Source of the DNA: Polytrichum commune
Lineage: Eukaryota > Streptophyta > Polytrichopsida > Polytrichales > Polytrichaceae
Direction of reading: 5' to 3'
Assembly (NCBI GenBank): GCA_950295325.1
Contig: OX485804.1
Span: forward strand, 38,490,429 to 38,554,428
DNA length: 64,000 nt
This document shows, in pieces, positions 11,865 through 22,949 of this stretch; within the stretch, counting starts at the first letter, position 1, and every line of letters begins with the position of its first letter. A program made the translations under genes and the position numbers. The notes below the pieces were generated by a model. That model ran no database searches. It had not been told where the DNA came from and was given only the letters and a program-made list of their open reading frames with translations.

Positions 11865-13150
11865 TAATGAATCAAGTTTGGATAGGGGAGGGGCCCAACA
11901 ACTACCCCATACTCACTCTTCAACCAACTTTGGCCATGGCAAACAACTTCCAAATATTGCTCAATGCAAGGATGAACCAGTGGCAACATGGGGAGGAGAA
12001 CCTTTCTCTCTCTAGAGATGACAACCGGAGATGATGTCACACAACACTCACTACAACATAGCAAGTCACAAAAAACACTCTAATTAACATGAGACACCAT
12101 TTATAATGCCAAAGTAAACCATAGATAACATTACTGAGTAACATTTGCCTTCATATCAAAACAATGAGATGTTGGGAGTTCAATTTGAATCTAAGTCTCT
12201 CGGCGCAAGTTTTTGAGCATCTCAATGTCTTATTACGAAGGTCCACGGAATGAGAGCTGAACATTGAGTAATGTTATGTATGTTTAGTGTAGTGCTGATG
12301 AATGAGCTTCGGATAAGGAAGGGATCCAACAACCGCATGTGGACTCTCTCTTCACTCAACTGTGGGTAGGACAAGTACCTTCCAAAAATCACCCGACAAA
12401 AACCTGATCCAATGGGCAGTAGGGGAAGAGAACTCTTTCTCCCTCTCTAGAAATGATGATGTTGTCACATGACAAGTCACACATACCACTCCAACCAACA
12501 CGGCCCACCAATTTTAATGCCACACTAAACCAGATGTTTAGGACGGTGCCAATGCTAACATATCACATTCGGATAGGGGTGGGACCCAACAATTGCCCCC
12601 ATGAACTCTCTTCACTCATGCCCCGATCACACCAAACTTTCCGTCTAGTTCGAGTTGTGAGATTGCTAGGAATTATGTTCAGTATTAGATGTTGGCCCAC
12701 CACTTTTTTCGCATTATTACAGCTGAAGATGTTGACGGATGATGCCAGAAATGGCCGGTGTGACCAACCCCTCAACCAACCATGGGCAAGACAAACACCT
12801 TCTAAAAACTGTTATACGCAAGGCTGGACAAAAGGGCAAGAGGGGAAGAAATCTCTCGCTCTCCCTCTCTAGAGATGTGTCGCACCATCACTTGATGCTA
12901 CATGCAAAGTCACAAAGACCACTTTAATTAATATAGCAAACCAATTTTAATGCCGCACTAGATCAGATGTTTAGTGTTGTCCTAGGAATCAAGTCTGCAT
13001 GAGGGACCCGGCCATTACCCCTGACTCACTCTTCACTCAACCCCGGGCCGGCAGAGACATTCAACAACCTGCCCGATGCAAGGCCGGGCCAGCGGGCAGC
13101 AGGGGATGAAAACTCTCTCCTGTCTTCTCTCTCTCTCGCTCCCTCCCTCG
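11865..13150. repeat. Degenerate tandem array (about 3-4 units of 260-430 bp) ending at the DCP1 promoter
   Basis: Each unit runs from aatcaag(t/c)(t/c)tg and a gggaccca-like block, through Ctctcttcac(t)caac, ggcagtaggggaagagaact and CTCTCTCTagagatg, to an acaagtcac...ccactctaatta...aattttaatgccacacta block. Units begin near 11870, 12300, 12565 and 12985. The last unit is rich in CpG and merges into the DNA just upstream of DCP1. The acaagtcac block is shared with the 34.8-38.8 kb array and with a single copy near 57600. Confidence 0.75.
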
Positions 13151-13454
13151 CTCGGGTTCGGAGGAGGAGAGGAGAGTGACCTTCGCAACGCAAGCCAAAG
13201 GCTAACCGAACAGACGAGATTTCGGAAGGTTTGCGAGGCCAATGCGACATAGCATTCGGCGAGCTGTGAGAAGTCTTTTAAAAACGCGGCACAGCAATCG
13301 CTCGGTAGCTGGCGAGTAAGGGAGACGAAGAGAGAACACAGGGTCGTGATTATGTGGTGGCCGGGAGGAGAACAAAGACTCCGGTGAGTTTTAGGGCGAG
13401 AGGGTAGGTTAAGGTAGGGAGGAATCCTCCTCCTCTTGTAGCGAGGTCTACGAC

Positions 13455-16400
13455 ATGGCGCAAAATGGAAAACCTATGCCACCGCAGCTGGATCAAAACA
13501 GCACCAAGGAGCTCAACCTCACAGTGTTGCAGCGGATGGACCGGCATGTGGAGGACATTTTGACGACCGCGGCTCATGTCACCTTCTATCAGTTCAATAC
13601 AGACGCTAATCAATGGGTGAGTGAGTGAGTGGTGGAATTGTTTCGGAAGGTTTCTAAAGTATTCCTAACATTCGATATAGGTCTCTCTGCACTGTTCTGC
13701 CTGAATCGAGTGTTCCGAGGGGCTTCGTGATAGCGGTTTGTGAAGGAAGAGGGAAGAGGCTGGGTTCCCTACTACTGAGTCATAGTCCTTGCAGAGTTAG
13801 TCCATTCCGTAGGCCTTGAGTGATGATGGCAAGGGCAACTGGATTGTGGTCCTCTATGTATGCGAGGAGGAGCGCTTATGCGATTTATCGTGTGATAGGT
13901 AGCAAAAAGAACATTCGGGTTGCTAGCTTCTTAAAGCTTAGAGAGGTCTGGGAAGTAAACCACGAGGAGAAGGGAAATCATTGAGTGAGTGGTGGAATTG
14001 CGTGTTTATGAGCGAATGTGATTTCTGGAAGCATTCCTACTAACATTTGCAGTCGCTATGGCCGATTGAGTTCTCTCTCTGTTTTACTCCAATAGAGTGT
14101 TCTCGGAGGCCTATTGATAGCTGTTTGTGAAGGAGGAGGGAAGAGGCTGGGGTTCTCTACTACTGAGGCATAGTCCATTTCGTAGGCCTCGGGTGATGAT
14201 GCCAAGCGCAAATAGATTTCAGTTCTCTCTGTGTGCGAATAGGTCCCCTTGTGTGATTTATCAAGTGATAGCTAGCAAAAAGATCATTCGCTAATGCCAG
14301 AAAGTGATAGCTCTGAGTTGTAGAACCCAAGTCCTTAATGCATGGGCGGGCAGTCGGGCTGGTATAGCAGAGATAGATGTGAGGCAAACCCTATTTATTC
14401 TCACTTTTGAAGGGCGAGGTGTGCAATTTTTCATTTTGGATATCTGACTGATGCAGCTTCTGGATGTTTGCAGAGTCGCAAGGATGTTGAAGGTTCACTC
14501 TTCGTAGTAAAAAGGTGTGAACTTCTGAACAATCTGGGACAATTCTTGGTTTAGGACAGTTGCTCAAAGCGTGTTGTGGAGGTTATTTTAGTCTAGTCAC
14601 TAAAGGGTGGGATTGCTATGTGGCAGGCGAACTCCCCCACGGTTTCAATTTATTGTCATGAATCGACGGAGTACAGGTACTGTAACAGACAAGCTGATTC
14701 CTTAGTTGTTGCTGCAGTTGGGTGTCTTGGCCTTGGAACTCACTGAGGGGTGTTTAAAACCTGGACACATATATCTTGTCTCAGTGGGTTGAGAGAAGTT
14801 CCATTGTTGCAAGTGAGGAGTATTCTTCTACATGAATCATGTGTTACTGGTGGCTTGGCTACTGGCAGTTTTCTCTGAATATTACTATGGAATTTAGGAG
14901 AGGGTCCATTGAATAAAAGCGTTTAAGTTTAATTAAGTGGCATGAGCTGGAATAGGGGGGCGAGCTTCTGTAAGTTATTATCTAATGCAAATATATGGTG
15001 GTCGGTGTCAGATAATCTGGTCGAAAATCTCTTGGGCGATTTTGAGTATGAGGTGCAGTCACCATATTTGCTGTATCGAAACGCAGCTCAGGAGGTCAAT
15101 GGCATCTGGTTTTATAATGCTCGAGAATGTGAGGAAGTAGCCAATCTCCTGTCAAGGTGAGTTTCTCCTAGATGGTTGGCATTTTATTTTGAGCAGGCAG
15201 GGTGAAAGAAATGGTCACATTGTCAACCTGCTTGTTTGAAGGTACAGTGCAATTCATTGTTTCTTTTTGGGGTGGGCTGCAATAGAGACCCCAGATGCAA
15301 AAGTTGTTAGAGCATGTCTAGGTTCCTGCACAAGTATTAAGATCTCATGTTTTTGTGATGGTAATGTGAAAATAAAATTTCGTGTGGTTTCTGAAATATA
15401 TAAACATGTGGTTATCATTGTTAACCTATTGGTATTCTGATGTGCAATGTGTCTTGCTTCAGGATCTTGAATGCCTTCACAAAGACTCAAATTTCCAAAA
15501 CAAGGTTGATCCCTTCAAGGTCTGTTTTCATTGCAGTAGTGCAGTATAAGTAGTGGAGAGTACAGAGATGATGTGTCAAGTCCTATCCTCATATGTTGTA
15601 TTCATCCCGTGTGCATCTGAACAGGGAATGATTTTCGTAAAACAGGTACCAGACCTACACTATGACGTTAAGTTTCTAGTAATCAAATGGCTCTAAGAAT
15701 TAAATCTATGTTTCTGATCATTCTTGCGCAGCGCATGTTGTGCTTTTCATGTTGTTTGGTACTGATTTTCTGTTTTCTTCTCCATATGGGTACCTGCAGC
15801 TCTGATTATCAGGAACTTGAAGCAGTCCCAACACCATCTCTTGTGGACGGGCCATTGGAACGAGGTGGTCACGCCTCAGCAATGCATTCTGAGATTCCTG
15901 ATGAGCCTCTTGAGCGATTTTTTGTGAGTCTTTGAAACTCCAATGGTCTTGTGAAAGTGGATATTTTGCATCAATAACACTCTGAATGTGTACATGTCGG
16001 CCAGTCCCTCGTTGCCACTGCCCTGTTTGTGGGTGGTAGATGGTATGATTGAAGTCTCACTCAAGTTTGTATACGCCACAGAATGCAGTACGAATAAGCA
16101 CCTCTGATATCACCCAAACCACTGGGTCATGGCCTACAACAACACATTCATTGCCATCTCGCTCTGCATTGTCGGCGTCTCCAATTCTTGCTCCCATGCC
16201 CATTCCTTCGATCATCTCCCCTACCTCAACATCTCTGCCACTAACTTCTCCAGCACCCCCTCTATCTTTAGACACTCCTGATATTGCCAGCAAAGTTCGG
16301 GCAACGCTCATCAAGCCGTCATTCTTCGTTCCACCACCTTTGAGCATGGCACTGAATGCTGCAGCATTGACCCCTTCCTCGAGTTCAATGCAGCCCTCAC

Positions 16401-16525
16401 ACGGTGCCCCTTTGCTTCAACCGTTTCCTCCCCCAAATCCACCTCTTTCACTTGCCCCCGCTATGCAACATTCCGTACCAATCACAAGGGATGGAGTTCG
16501 AGATGCATTGCAACGACTTGTGAAG
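13455..16525 (+). CDS. DCP1: mRNA-decapping enzyme subunit DCP1 (at least 7 exons; 3' end unresolved)
   Basis: DCP1 activates the DCP2 decapping nuclease in cytoplasmic mRNA turnover. Exons: 13455-13616, 14474-14514, 14627-14676, 15012-15156, 15463-15504 (alternative donor at 15519), 15800-15923, 16082-16525, all with consistent phase, giving about 336 residues. The N-terminus (residues 1 to about 130) is the EVH1-like domain, with blocks LDQNSTKELNLTVLQR, AAHVTFYQFN, SRKDVEGSLFVVKR, RFQFIVMNRR, NLVENLLGDFEYEV and EVNGIWFYNARECEEVA that I recognise from plant DCP1. A proline/serine-rich linker follows, then PLLQPFPPPNPPLSLAP and ITRDGVRDALQRLV, the start of the C-terminal trimerisation segment. 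I could not find the final exon(s); read-through would stop at 16675, and a weak candidate last exon is 18491-18526. Intron 1 carries a tandem duplication. Confidence 0.9.
13617..14295. repeat. Tandem duplication in DCP1 intron 1
   Basis: 13617-13915 and 13981-14295 are diverged direct copies. Shared blocks include gagtgagtggtggaattg, tgtgaaggaggagggaagag, ggcctcgggtgatgatg and gatagctagcaaaaagatca with small differences. The first copy begins at the 5' splice site itself. Confidence 0.8.
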
Positions 16526-19500
16526 GTACTTTCTATCTCTCTTGACAGAGTTGGATATATAAATGGTAAAATGGAAACTTGGGATCGATGTGCTACATGT
16601 AGGCTTGAGTTCAAGGGTCAAATTGTGGAAGTTCATTCACTTGATGAAGGTGAAACTAAGTGGGGCTTCAATTAAGTGATTCTTTCTAAATGTATTTTCT
16701 CAGTGCGGCTGGTTTGGGATGATGAAAGTGACCTTATTGATGGAGGATCAAGTAAATGCCGCATCACATAAGGGTTATTTAAATAAGCTCTGATCACTTA
16801 CTTTTGAAGGGTCAGTTTGGTTGCTTGGCTGAAAGGATAGGGCTATTGATCAAAACTGTTAGTTAATGTTGTGGGTAGAAGATGAGTTGTAAATCCGTAT
16901 TCGCCATGTAGAGTAGCGTTTGTAACCAAATGGCCTTGGATGCTGTTATTTATATTGTGGCAAAGGAAATAGTTTGTGGAGCGTTTGTGCATCTAAATAC
17001 TTGCACAAGATATGGAATCAGGCATGCACTGAGAACTGAACAAATGGATCATGAATAGAATACTTTGCCATTTTGAGGTGTTACTAAGCTTAGCTGATCA
17101 AACTGTCAGCAAAATATATGTACCCAAAGTTGTGCACTGCTTTCGGTGCATGAGACTCCTTCACTCATGACCTAATAGCTGGATTTAATGTGTAAAGAAA
17201 GAATTTATCTAGCCAAAGAGGTAGCTAGTCTTGACCATGCCGATTTTCTCAGTCTGGCAAGGTTGGGATGGTTGTTATGTGCAGAACGATCAATTCTTGG
17301 ACTTGGTGTATCGGGAGATGCTAAATGTGCATCTAACGTAATTTCAGAGAGGGGAGAAGGTATGAGCTTTGGTATGTCATTGCTAGGCCGCCTGTGGAGC
17401 ATGGTTGCTCACATGTGTATTAGATCCTTACCTTACTGTATTTTGGATGTAGGTTAGAGGCATAAAGAGGTTCTAATTGCAGAGTCAGATGTTATGGCTC
17501 TAGAGTGCGTGGATTGCTTTTTATTCCCCTTTTCAAGCACATAATTACTGGGATGAGAGCATCAAACTCTTTACAGTAGTTGAGGCCAGGTTTGTCAATA
17601 TTGATTCTGGGTTGCTAGTTGTGGACGTTGCTCTACAGCCTGTTTTGAGTCTCACTCGTACAAATACTAGGGAGTAAGCAATTCAATATGGCCACAAAAC
17701 CAAGATACATCTTCAGCATTTGAGTCCCTTCCCTACGCTTTGACGGCTGCTCGAGTCCCTGCAGAAGTTACAGGTGGCTCCCCAGATGGCTAATCGAAAG
17801 ACACATGGTAGACCTGTTGGCATAACTTTTTTATTATATGAGGTGATAGGTCATGTTTTCTTTGCAAAACAGACATGTCAGTATTGCCAGTTGTATGTTA
17901 CCTCAATATCCTCTGGGATGGTCCTATTTCTAGGCTTATGTGGTTGCTCTTCTTAATCAGACGCCTGTATTGGAGTGGTGGATAGTAGCAAGGCTTTATG
18001 TGTTACGATGAAATTGGACTATGTCCTCAGAGTATGTTAATCACTTAAGGTTCAATAGTGAACACAAATGGGAGGGCCTACATGGTGACCGAAATAGAGA
18101 ATTTTCACTTTGACCTCTTAAAACTCATGTATCCCAGCTGTGATTCTGAAACTTGTTATGACAATTAATGTGATTTCCGATTGCTGACCAGATGAGACAA
18201 TCTCTGATCTGATTCAAGGCCAATATTGATTTGGAGTGGGAAGTCCCCACAATGGGGCCACATACTTAGAGCAAAAACATGCAGGCAATTGCTGTGGCCT
18301 AGTGCTGTTTGTTGCTAGATACTTATACATGCTAAGTCTTGCCCATTTGGTCACACGAGGAGATAACAATTTTCAGGGGACTTGTGTTTTATAGGGTGGG
18401 TAGATTTTGGGCTAATCTGTTAGAAAGATCTTGAGAAATGGTTTGATATACTTACTTTTTGTATGTGTCATTTCAGTATGAGTTAAGCAGGTTATGGACA
18501 AATTTGTCCCACAATTGCCGAACTGAACTCACTGGAATTTTGAACTCATCGTTGTATATTGCGACGTGTATAATGACTGCCTCCACTCTAAATTTGTGGT
18601 ACCCCCAAGTGAGGTCCATTACAAAAAAAATTGTGTAAAATCGTCCTGCAAAGTGCAAATCTCAAGGCAGTACAATCCTGACCAGAAAGGAAAACTGAAC
18701 CCAGGTTTTTGTGAATTCATGATGTGCCATCCTTGACATTGATTCTTTACAGCTCCGTGTGGCCTTTGACAGGAGAGAGGGAATTATTGTATACAAGTGC
18801 ATTTCTCATTCATCCATTGTAAGAGCCCTGAAATAGTATGAAATCTGGAGGTTACTTTTTAAAGTTGGTATACCGAAATTAGCTTTAGGGACCCCGAATT
18901 AGTCTGCTCGAGACGATTTGAGATAAATCAAGAACATACAGGTGGTCAAATTTTATCCTGGAAGAATGAGAGGTACAGTTGCATATGATAATTTCCTCCC
19001 TCCCCTTTGACCTCTGAATACTGAACAAGCTTGATCTGAGCTCTGTGATGTGTGTCCACCATAATCCCAAGGTGGGTGAGAAGATCATATATGTGAATTG
19101 TATACTTTGCCTCTTGTGCCCCTAATGTGATTGTTGACCTAATAAGGTAGAGGGTGTTCAGTACTCCACACAAGTAAGTATTGATGGGATAAAAGCTTTT
19201 GATAGAATCCCAAATATATATTGCTTGATTTATAACATTCTTGAGCAAGCGTTTAGGAATGATCTCCGTGAACTTGTTGAAGGTATCCATAGTGTTATCC
19301 CATATGGATATCCTAAGTTCAATGCATTTGAATGTTTTTTGGCTTCACGTTCTAGGATAGGTAACAATGAGGTGAGGATTAATAGGAAAACTCAACAAGC
19401 TCTTGGTGAAGTAAGAGGATCACAAGGGGAGTGCACATGAAACCCTTAAAGTAGTTCCGCATTTCAATCCCACCTGACTTACCAAAGTTTAGCTGATGTT

Positions 19501-20056
19501 GAGAAAACTGATACCTACAAAATACAGGAAACCGTCTCCATGATCCTAGGAAGAGCGCAATGTGATGAATTTTGTAAACATTCATGCTAACCTACTGAGA
19601 ACCTACTCCTTAAACCTTGTGAAATTGAACAGCACAAATCCAAAGAACTGATCCCACCGTTCGTGGACTTGTATGCAAGCTATATTAAGGCACTCCTATA
19701 GTATCACGTATAACAAGAAAGATTGATTGGATGTCAGTGTACGAAGTCATTTCACATTCTTGCAGCAACAGCCCTTTCTAGAGGTTGCCATGTCGTAGGA
19801 CATTCACATACATTAGGCAAAAATATTGAGGAAATTTCTCAAAAAAAAATCCGGCTTTTCAGGTAGAGCTGGTAAAATGGACGGAAACTGGAGATGTCGA
19901 GTGAAATGAATTTGTTTGCATCAATCTGAAGACTTTTCTTAAAAAAAATTAATTAATTTTACTTGGATATGTAGTCGCCATGCTGGTGGAGCATTGCATC
20001 TTGAGAGGAGGAGATCAATATCAAGTCTATGCCTACACTGCTTACCAACAAAATGC
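16526..20056. other. DCP1 3' part and intergenic DNA, no resolved gene
   Basis: Between the last secure DCP1 exon and the next gene I find only short open frames without recognisable domains. The longest is a 114-codon minus frame at 18946-19290 with no family I recognise. The true DCP1 last exon and 3' UTR should be somewhere in the first 2-3 kb. No tRNA, rRNA or obvious transposon was seen. Confidence 0.4.
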
Positions 20057-22702
20057 TCAGGGTCTAGCAAGCTTGATGGACTTCTGGAGAGCTGCAAGAA
20101 GACTTTGCATGATCAATGGCTCGCCGGGAGGGACTTTGTTCTTGTACTGTCCATTCCTGGATGCTTGGAAGTAGGCTTTTGAATCCGCAGTCGCGGGATT
20201 CACAATCACATCAATGTGGACCAAATCCTCTACAGCACCATCCCTCACTCGGATGTAACCCAGTCGCACTCCTCCCTTCACTTTGTCCACCTACACACAC
20301 AAACACGTTCCACACAAGCTTAACTTACTACCAACTTCATTCCATCAACAGATGGAAATGGACAATGTGATGCAGAATCTACCTGTTCAAAAGGGAGGAT
20401 GAAAGATATACACGTTGTCCACAAGCTTAATTTACTACCTTTGTCATTCTGTTGCCAGATGATTTTGGACAATGCGATGCAAAACGTGCCACTAAAAAGC
20501 AAGGATGAAAATATACGTGTTGCCCAAAAGATCAACTTACTATATCTACTTCATTCCATCACCATATGAAATTGGACAATGTGATGAAGAATCTACTGCT
20601 AAAAGCAAGGCTAGAAAGTATATAGGTTGCCTGGAAGCTGAAGTCACTGCCTACTTCATTCCATTACCAGATGAAATTGGATGATATGGTGCAGAATCTA
20701 CCTTTAAAAAGCAAGGCTGAAAGGTATATATATATATGTAAGATGAACTTACGACCCGCTTTATTCAATTAATAACTCAAATTGGACAATGTGATGCAGA
20801 ATCCACCATCAGAAAGCAAAATTAAAAGGTATATATGTTGTCCACAAGCTCAACTTACTATCTTAGTACTTCATTGATGAAGTTGGACAATCTGATGCCA
20901 GAAAACGATGCATAATGGCATCAGATTGTCATTACAAAATTGGTTTTCTACAGAAACGTAGTCAGTAAACGATGGGCGCCTCCACATCGGAGAATAGGTC
21001 TAAAAATGTAGCGAGATGGAGATTATGATAAGTAATGCAGGTCCTCCCATACTATATTTCGGTGCTGAGCCCAAGAAAAGAGAATTTGCAATCGAATGAA
21101 AACTTACCTTGATAGGTGTTGGGAGGGGGAGGTTGGCATTCGCTGTTAAACTGTTGCCCCACTGCAGTGACAAACACAACATCTGTAATTAGCTGTCTCG
21201 TGCAAGATTAGATTGCATTTCTCAAGCACATGTACAGAATTTGCCGCTAGCCAGTCCAGTTTCCCTAAGTTCATCCGGAGTAAGTGACCTTTTAAGAACT
21301 TGCTGCAACCTCCGGAGTCGCAGTTGAATTTGCACAGCTGACTCAGATAGAGGAAATTTGAAGGAGATTTTAGTTTGAAGTTGTTGGGGCATCTCTCAGC
21401 ATAACCCAAGTTTCCTTCTTAACCTTTCTTATGCCAGAGCTTTGTGCTGGAAGTAATCCGTCGTGTTATCGACTGTTGGTAGATGCCATAAGCAGATATA
21501 AAATGAACTATTCTATCGTTGCTTTACTGGATGAATTCTGTTGAAAACACTTCAACAAAAGGTCCGTTGGCTACAGGCGAATAATATATTCATCAGGGAG
21601 ATAATGTGACCAAACCCATTGCCAACCTCTCCACAGCTTACAAAACCTGTTCAAATTCAAATTGTGTGTGAATGAAGTGTTCCAGCCAATGTTTCGGAGA
21701 TATTCATGACTTCCGGCTCAAGACTGGCATGCACGCTTCATACTTACAGGACTCGCTAAGTTGCCAACTCGAAATGGTGAAAAAACACATAATTATTGTT
21801 TGTCTCTTCTTCTTGTTTCTAGCCGATGACGGCCACCCCCAATTTCGAACGAACAAGCTCATTCGATGGTAGTGACCAACTTGAAATGGTCACTATCGAC
21901 CAAGAACAAGTAGAATCAAACACTACTAATGTGTTGGTCACCATTTCGAGTTGGCGACTTCACCCTCCCGTATAAGTCCTGGAAAAGCACCTAAAACACA
22001 AGCGCTTCAAGTTTGCGAGTGTTTATCTATAAGACGGCGGATTAGATCAATGCTTCAATGTGTATATTCTCTTAGACAAAAGGTGAGGTGGCTATGGGGG
22101 AATGACATGTAACACCAGGCAAAAAATGTTCCCAAATCCATTATCAATCTCCCTTTAGAATACAAACAAAACCGGTTCAAATTCAATTGGGTTGAATGAA
22201 GCGTTCCAGCTACCTAATTCCTCCTTTCGGAGATGTTGGTGACTTCCGGCATTGGAGTTGTATGCTTCCTCCATTCAATCACACTTAATTCCATTCCCTG
22301 AGCGGATTGTACCGAATGCGAGGGAGGAGCACAAGAATTGTAAAGGGTGTAAGGAGATAGTACCTGGAAAAGAAGTGCTTCCAGTTTGCCAATATCCACA
22401 TCCGGAGGCAACAATGCTGTCCCAAGAGAGACAGGCGCCCCCCACTTGTCACTTTGCTTCAACCCTTCCTCCCCAGCCGCAGCTTGTACCCTCGCACTTC
22501 CAAGACGACGACGATGAGGTTGCCTCTCCGTCCATGCTGGAACAATCTCCTGCCTTCCACGAATTCTCCTCGTGCTTGAATTACCATTCACATTGACATT
22601 CGTGACATTCCACAGGGACACCTCACAATTGCCTGCTCTGAATTCCTTCTTGGCTGTGGCAAGCGCATTGATGTGCAGGGATGACGAAAGCGAAGACGCC
22701 AT
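20057..22702 (-). CDS. Conserved plastid-type protein of unknown function (3 exons, 208 aa)
   Basis: Exons on the minus strand: 22702-22364, 21161-21108, 20290-20057, each junction GT-AG and phase 0. The first about 70 residues (MASSLSSSLHINALATAKKE onward) are rich in S, A and R, like a chloroplast transit peptide. The mature part has the block DKWGAPVSLGTALLPPDVDI, then ALLFQWGNSLTANANLPLP across the exon 1-2 junction, VDKVKGGVRLGYIRV at the start of exon 3, and PPGEPLIMQSLLAALQKSI near the end. I recognise this as a conserved plant plastid protein carried in databases only as a domain of unknown function; I cannot name it with certainty. The start was chosen at 22702 because the transit-like sequence begins there, although the frame is open to an earlier ATG at 22945. 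No catalytic motif is visible. Confidence 0.8.
20330..20900. repeat. About 105 bp minisatellite in intron 2 of the plastid-protein gene
   Basis: The block ggacaatgtgatgcagaatc recurs near 20361, 20467, 20574, 20679, 20784 and 20885, spacing 101-107 bp. Each unit also carries aaaagcaagg(a/c)tgaaa, gtatatatgttg, ccacaagct and cttcattccatcaccaga variants. This gives a little over five copies with moderate divergence. Confidence 0.9.
21611..22275. repeat. Duplication in intron 1 of the plastid-protein gene, flanking a foldback element
   Basis: 21611-21742 and 22131-22275 are diverged direct copies (shared: ggttcaaattcaa, gaatgaagtgttccagc, tttcggagat, gacttccggc). The second copy extends to within about 90 bp of the exon 1 donor. 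Between them lies the foldback element at about 21757-21960. Confidence 0.75.
21757..21960. mobile_element. Foldback/MITE-like element, about 200 bp
   Basis: The left end AAGTTGCCAACTCGAAATGG is matched by the reverse complement of the right end (21939-21960) over 22 bp with one mismatch. An internal copy of accaacttgaaatggtcac at 21872-21890 adds further pairing. It lies in intron 1 of the minus-strand plastid-protein gene. No coding potential. Confidence 0.7.
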
Positions 22703-22949
22703 AGCTGACAAAACAACAACTTGATGGGGGAACCTCAGGCTCGTCGGCCTACTACCAACTCGTTGATTTATATTCTCGCCAATTTTGGGTGTGAAGTCGG
22801 AGGAGGGATGAGAATGAAATATCCATAGAAAGTGGAGAGCGTCATTGGTTTGAGTAGTTCGCCGCTCAAGATTGTGCCACCTTCGTAACCCCCACTGGCT
22901 CTCCACCGTTCTTTTGCAATAGGTAAATGTATGAGGGGAGTGCATTATG

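Noticed and set aside
16057..16347. 96-codon minus-strand ORF
   Set aside because: It is antisense to the proline/serine-rich DCP1 exon 7; the composition follows from the sense codons.
18946..19290. 114-codon minus-strand ORF with protein-like composition
   Set aside because: No recognisable domain, no start context or splice partners; kept only as a note in the intergenic entry.
22252..22596. 114-codon plus-strand ORF
   Set aside because: Antisense to exon 1 of the plastid-protein gene.
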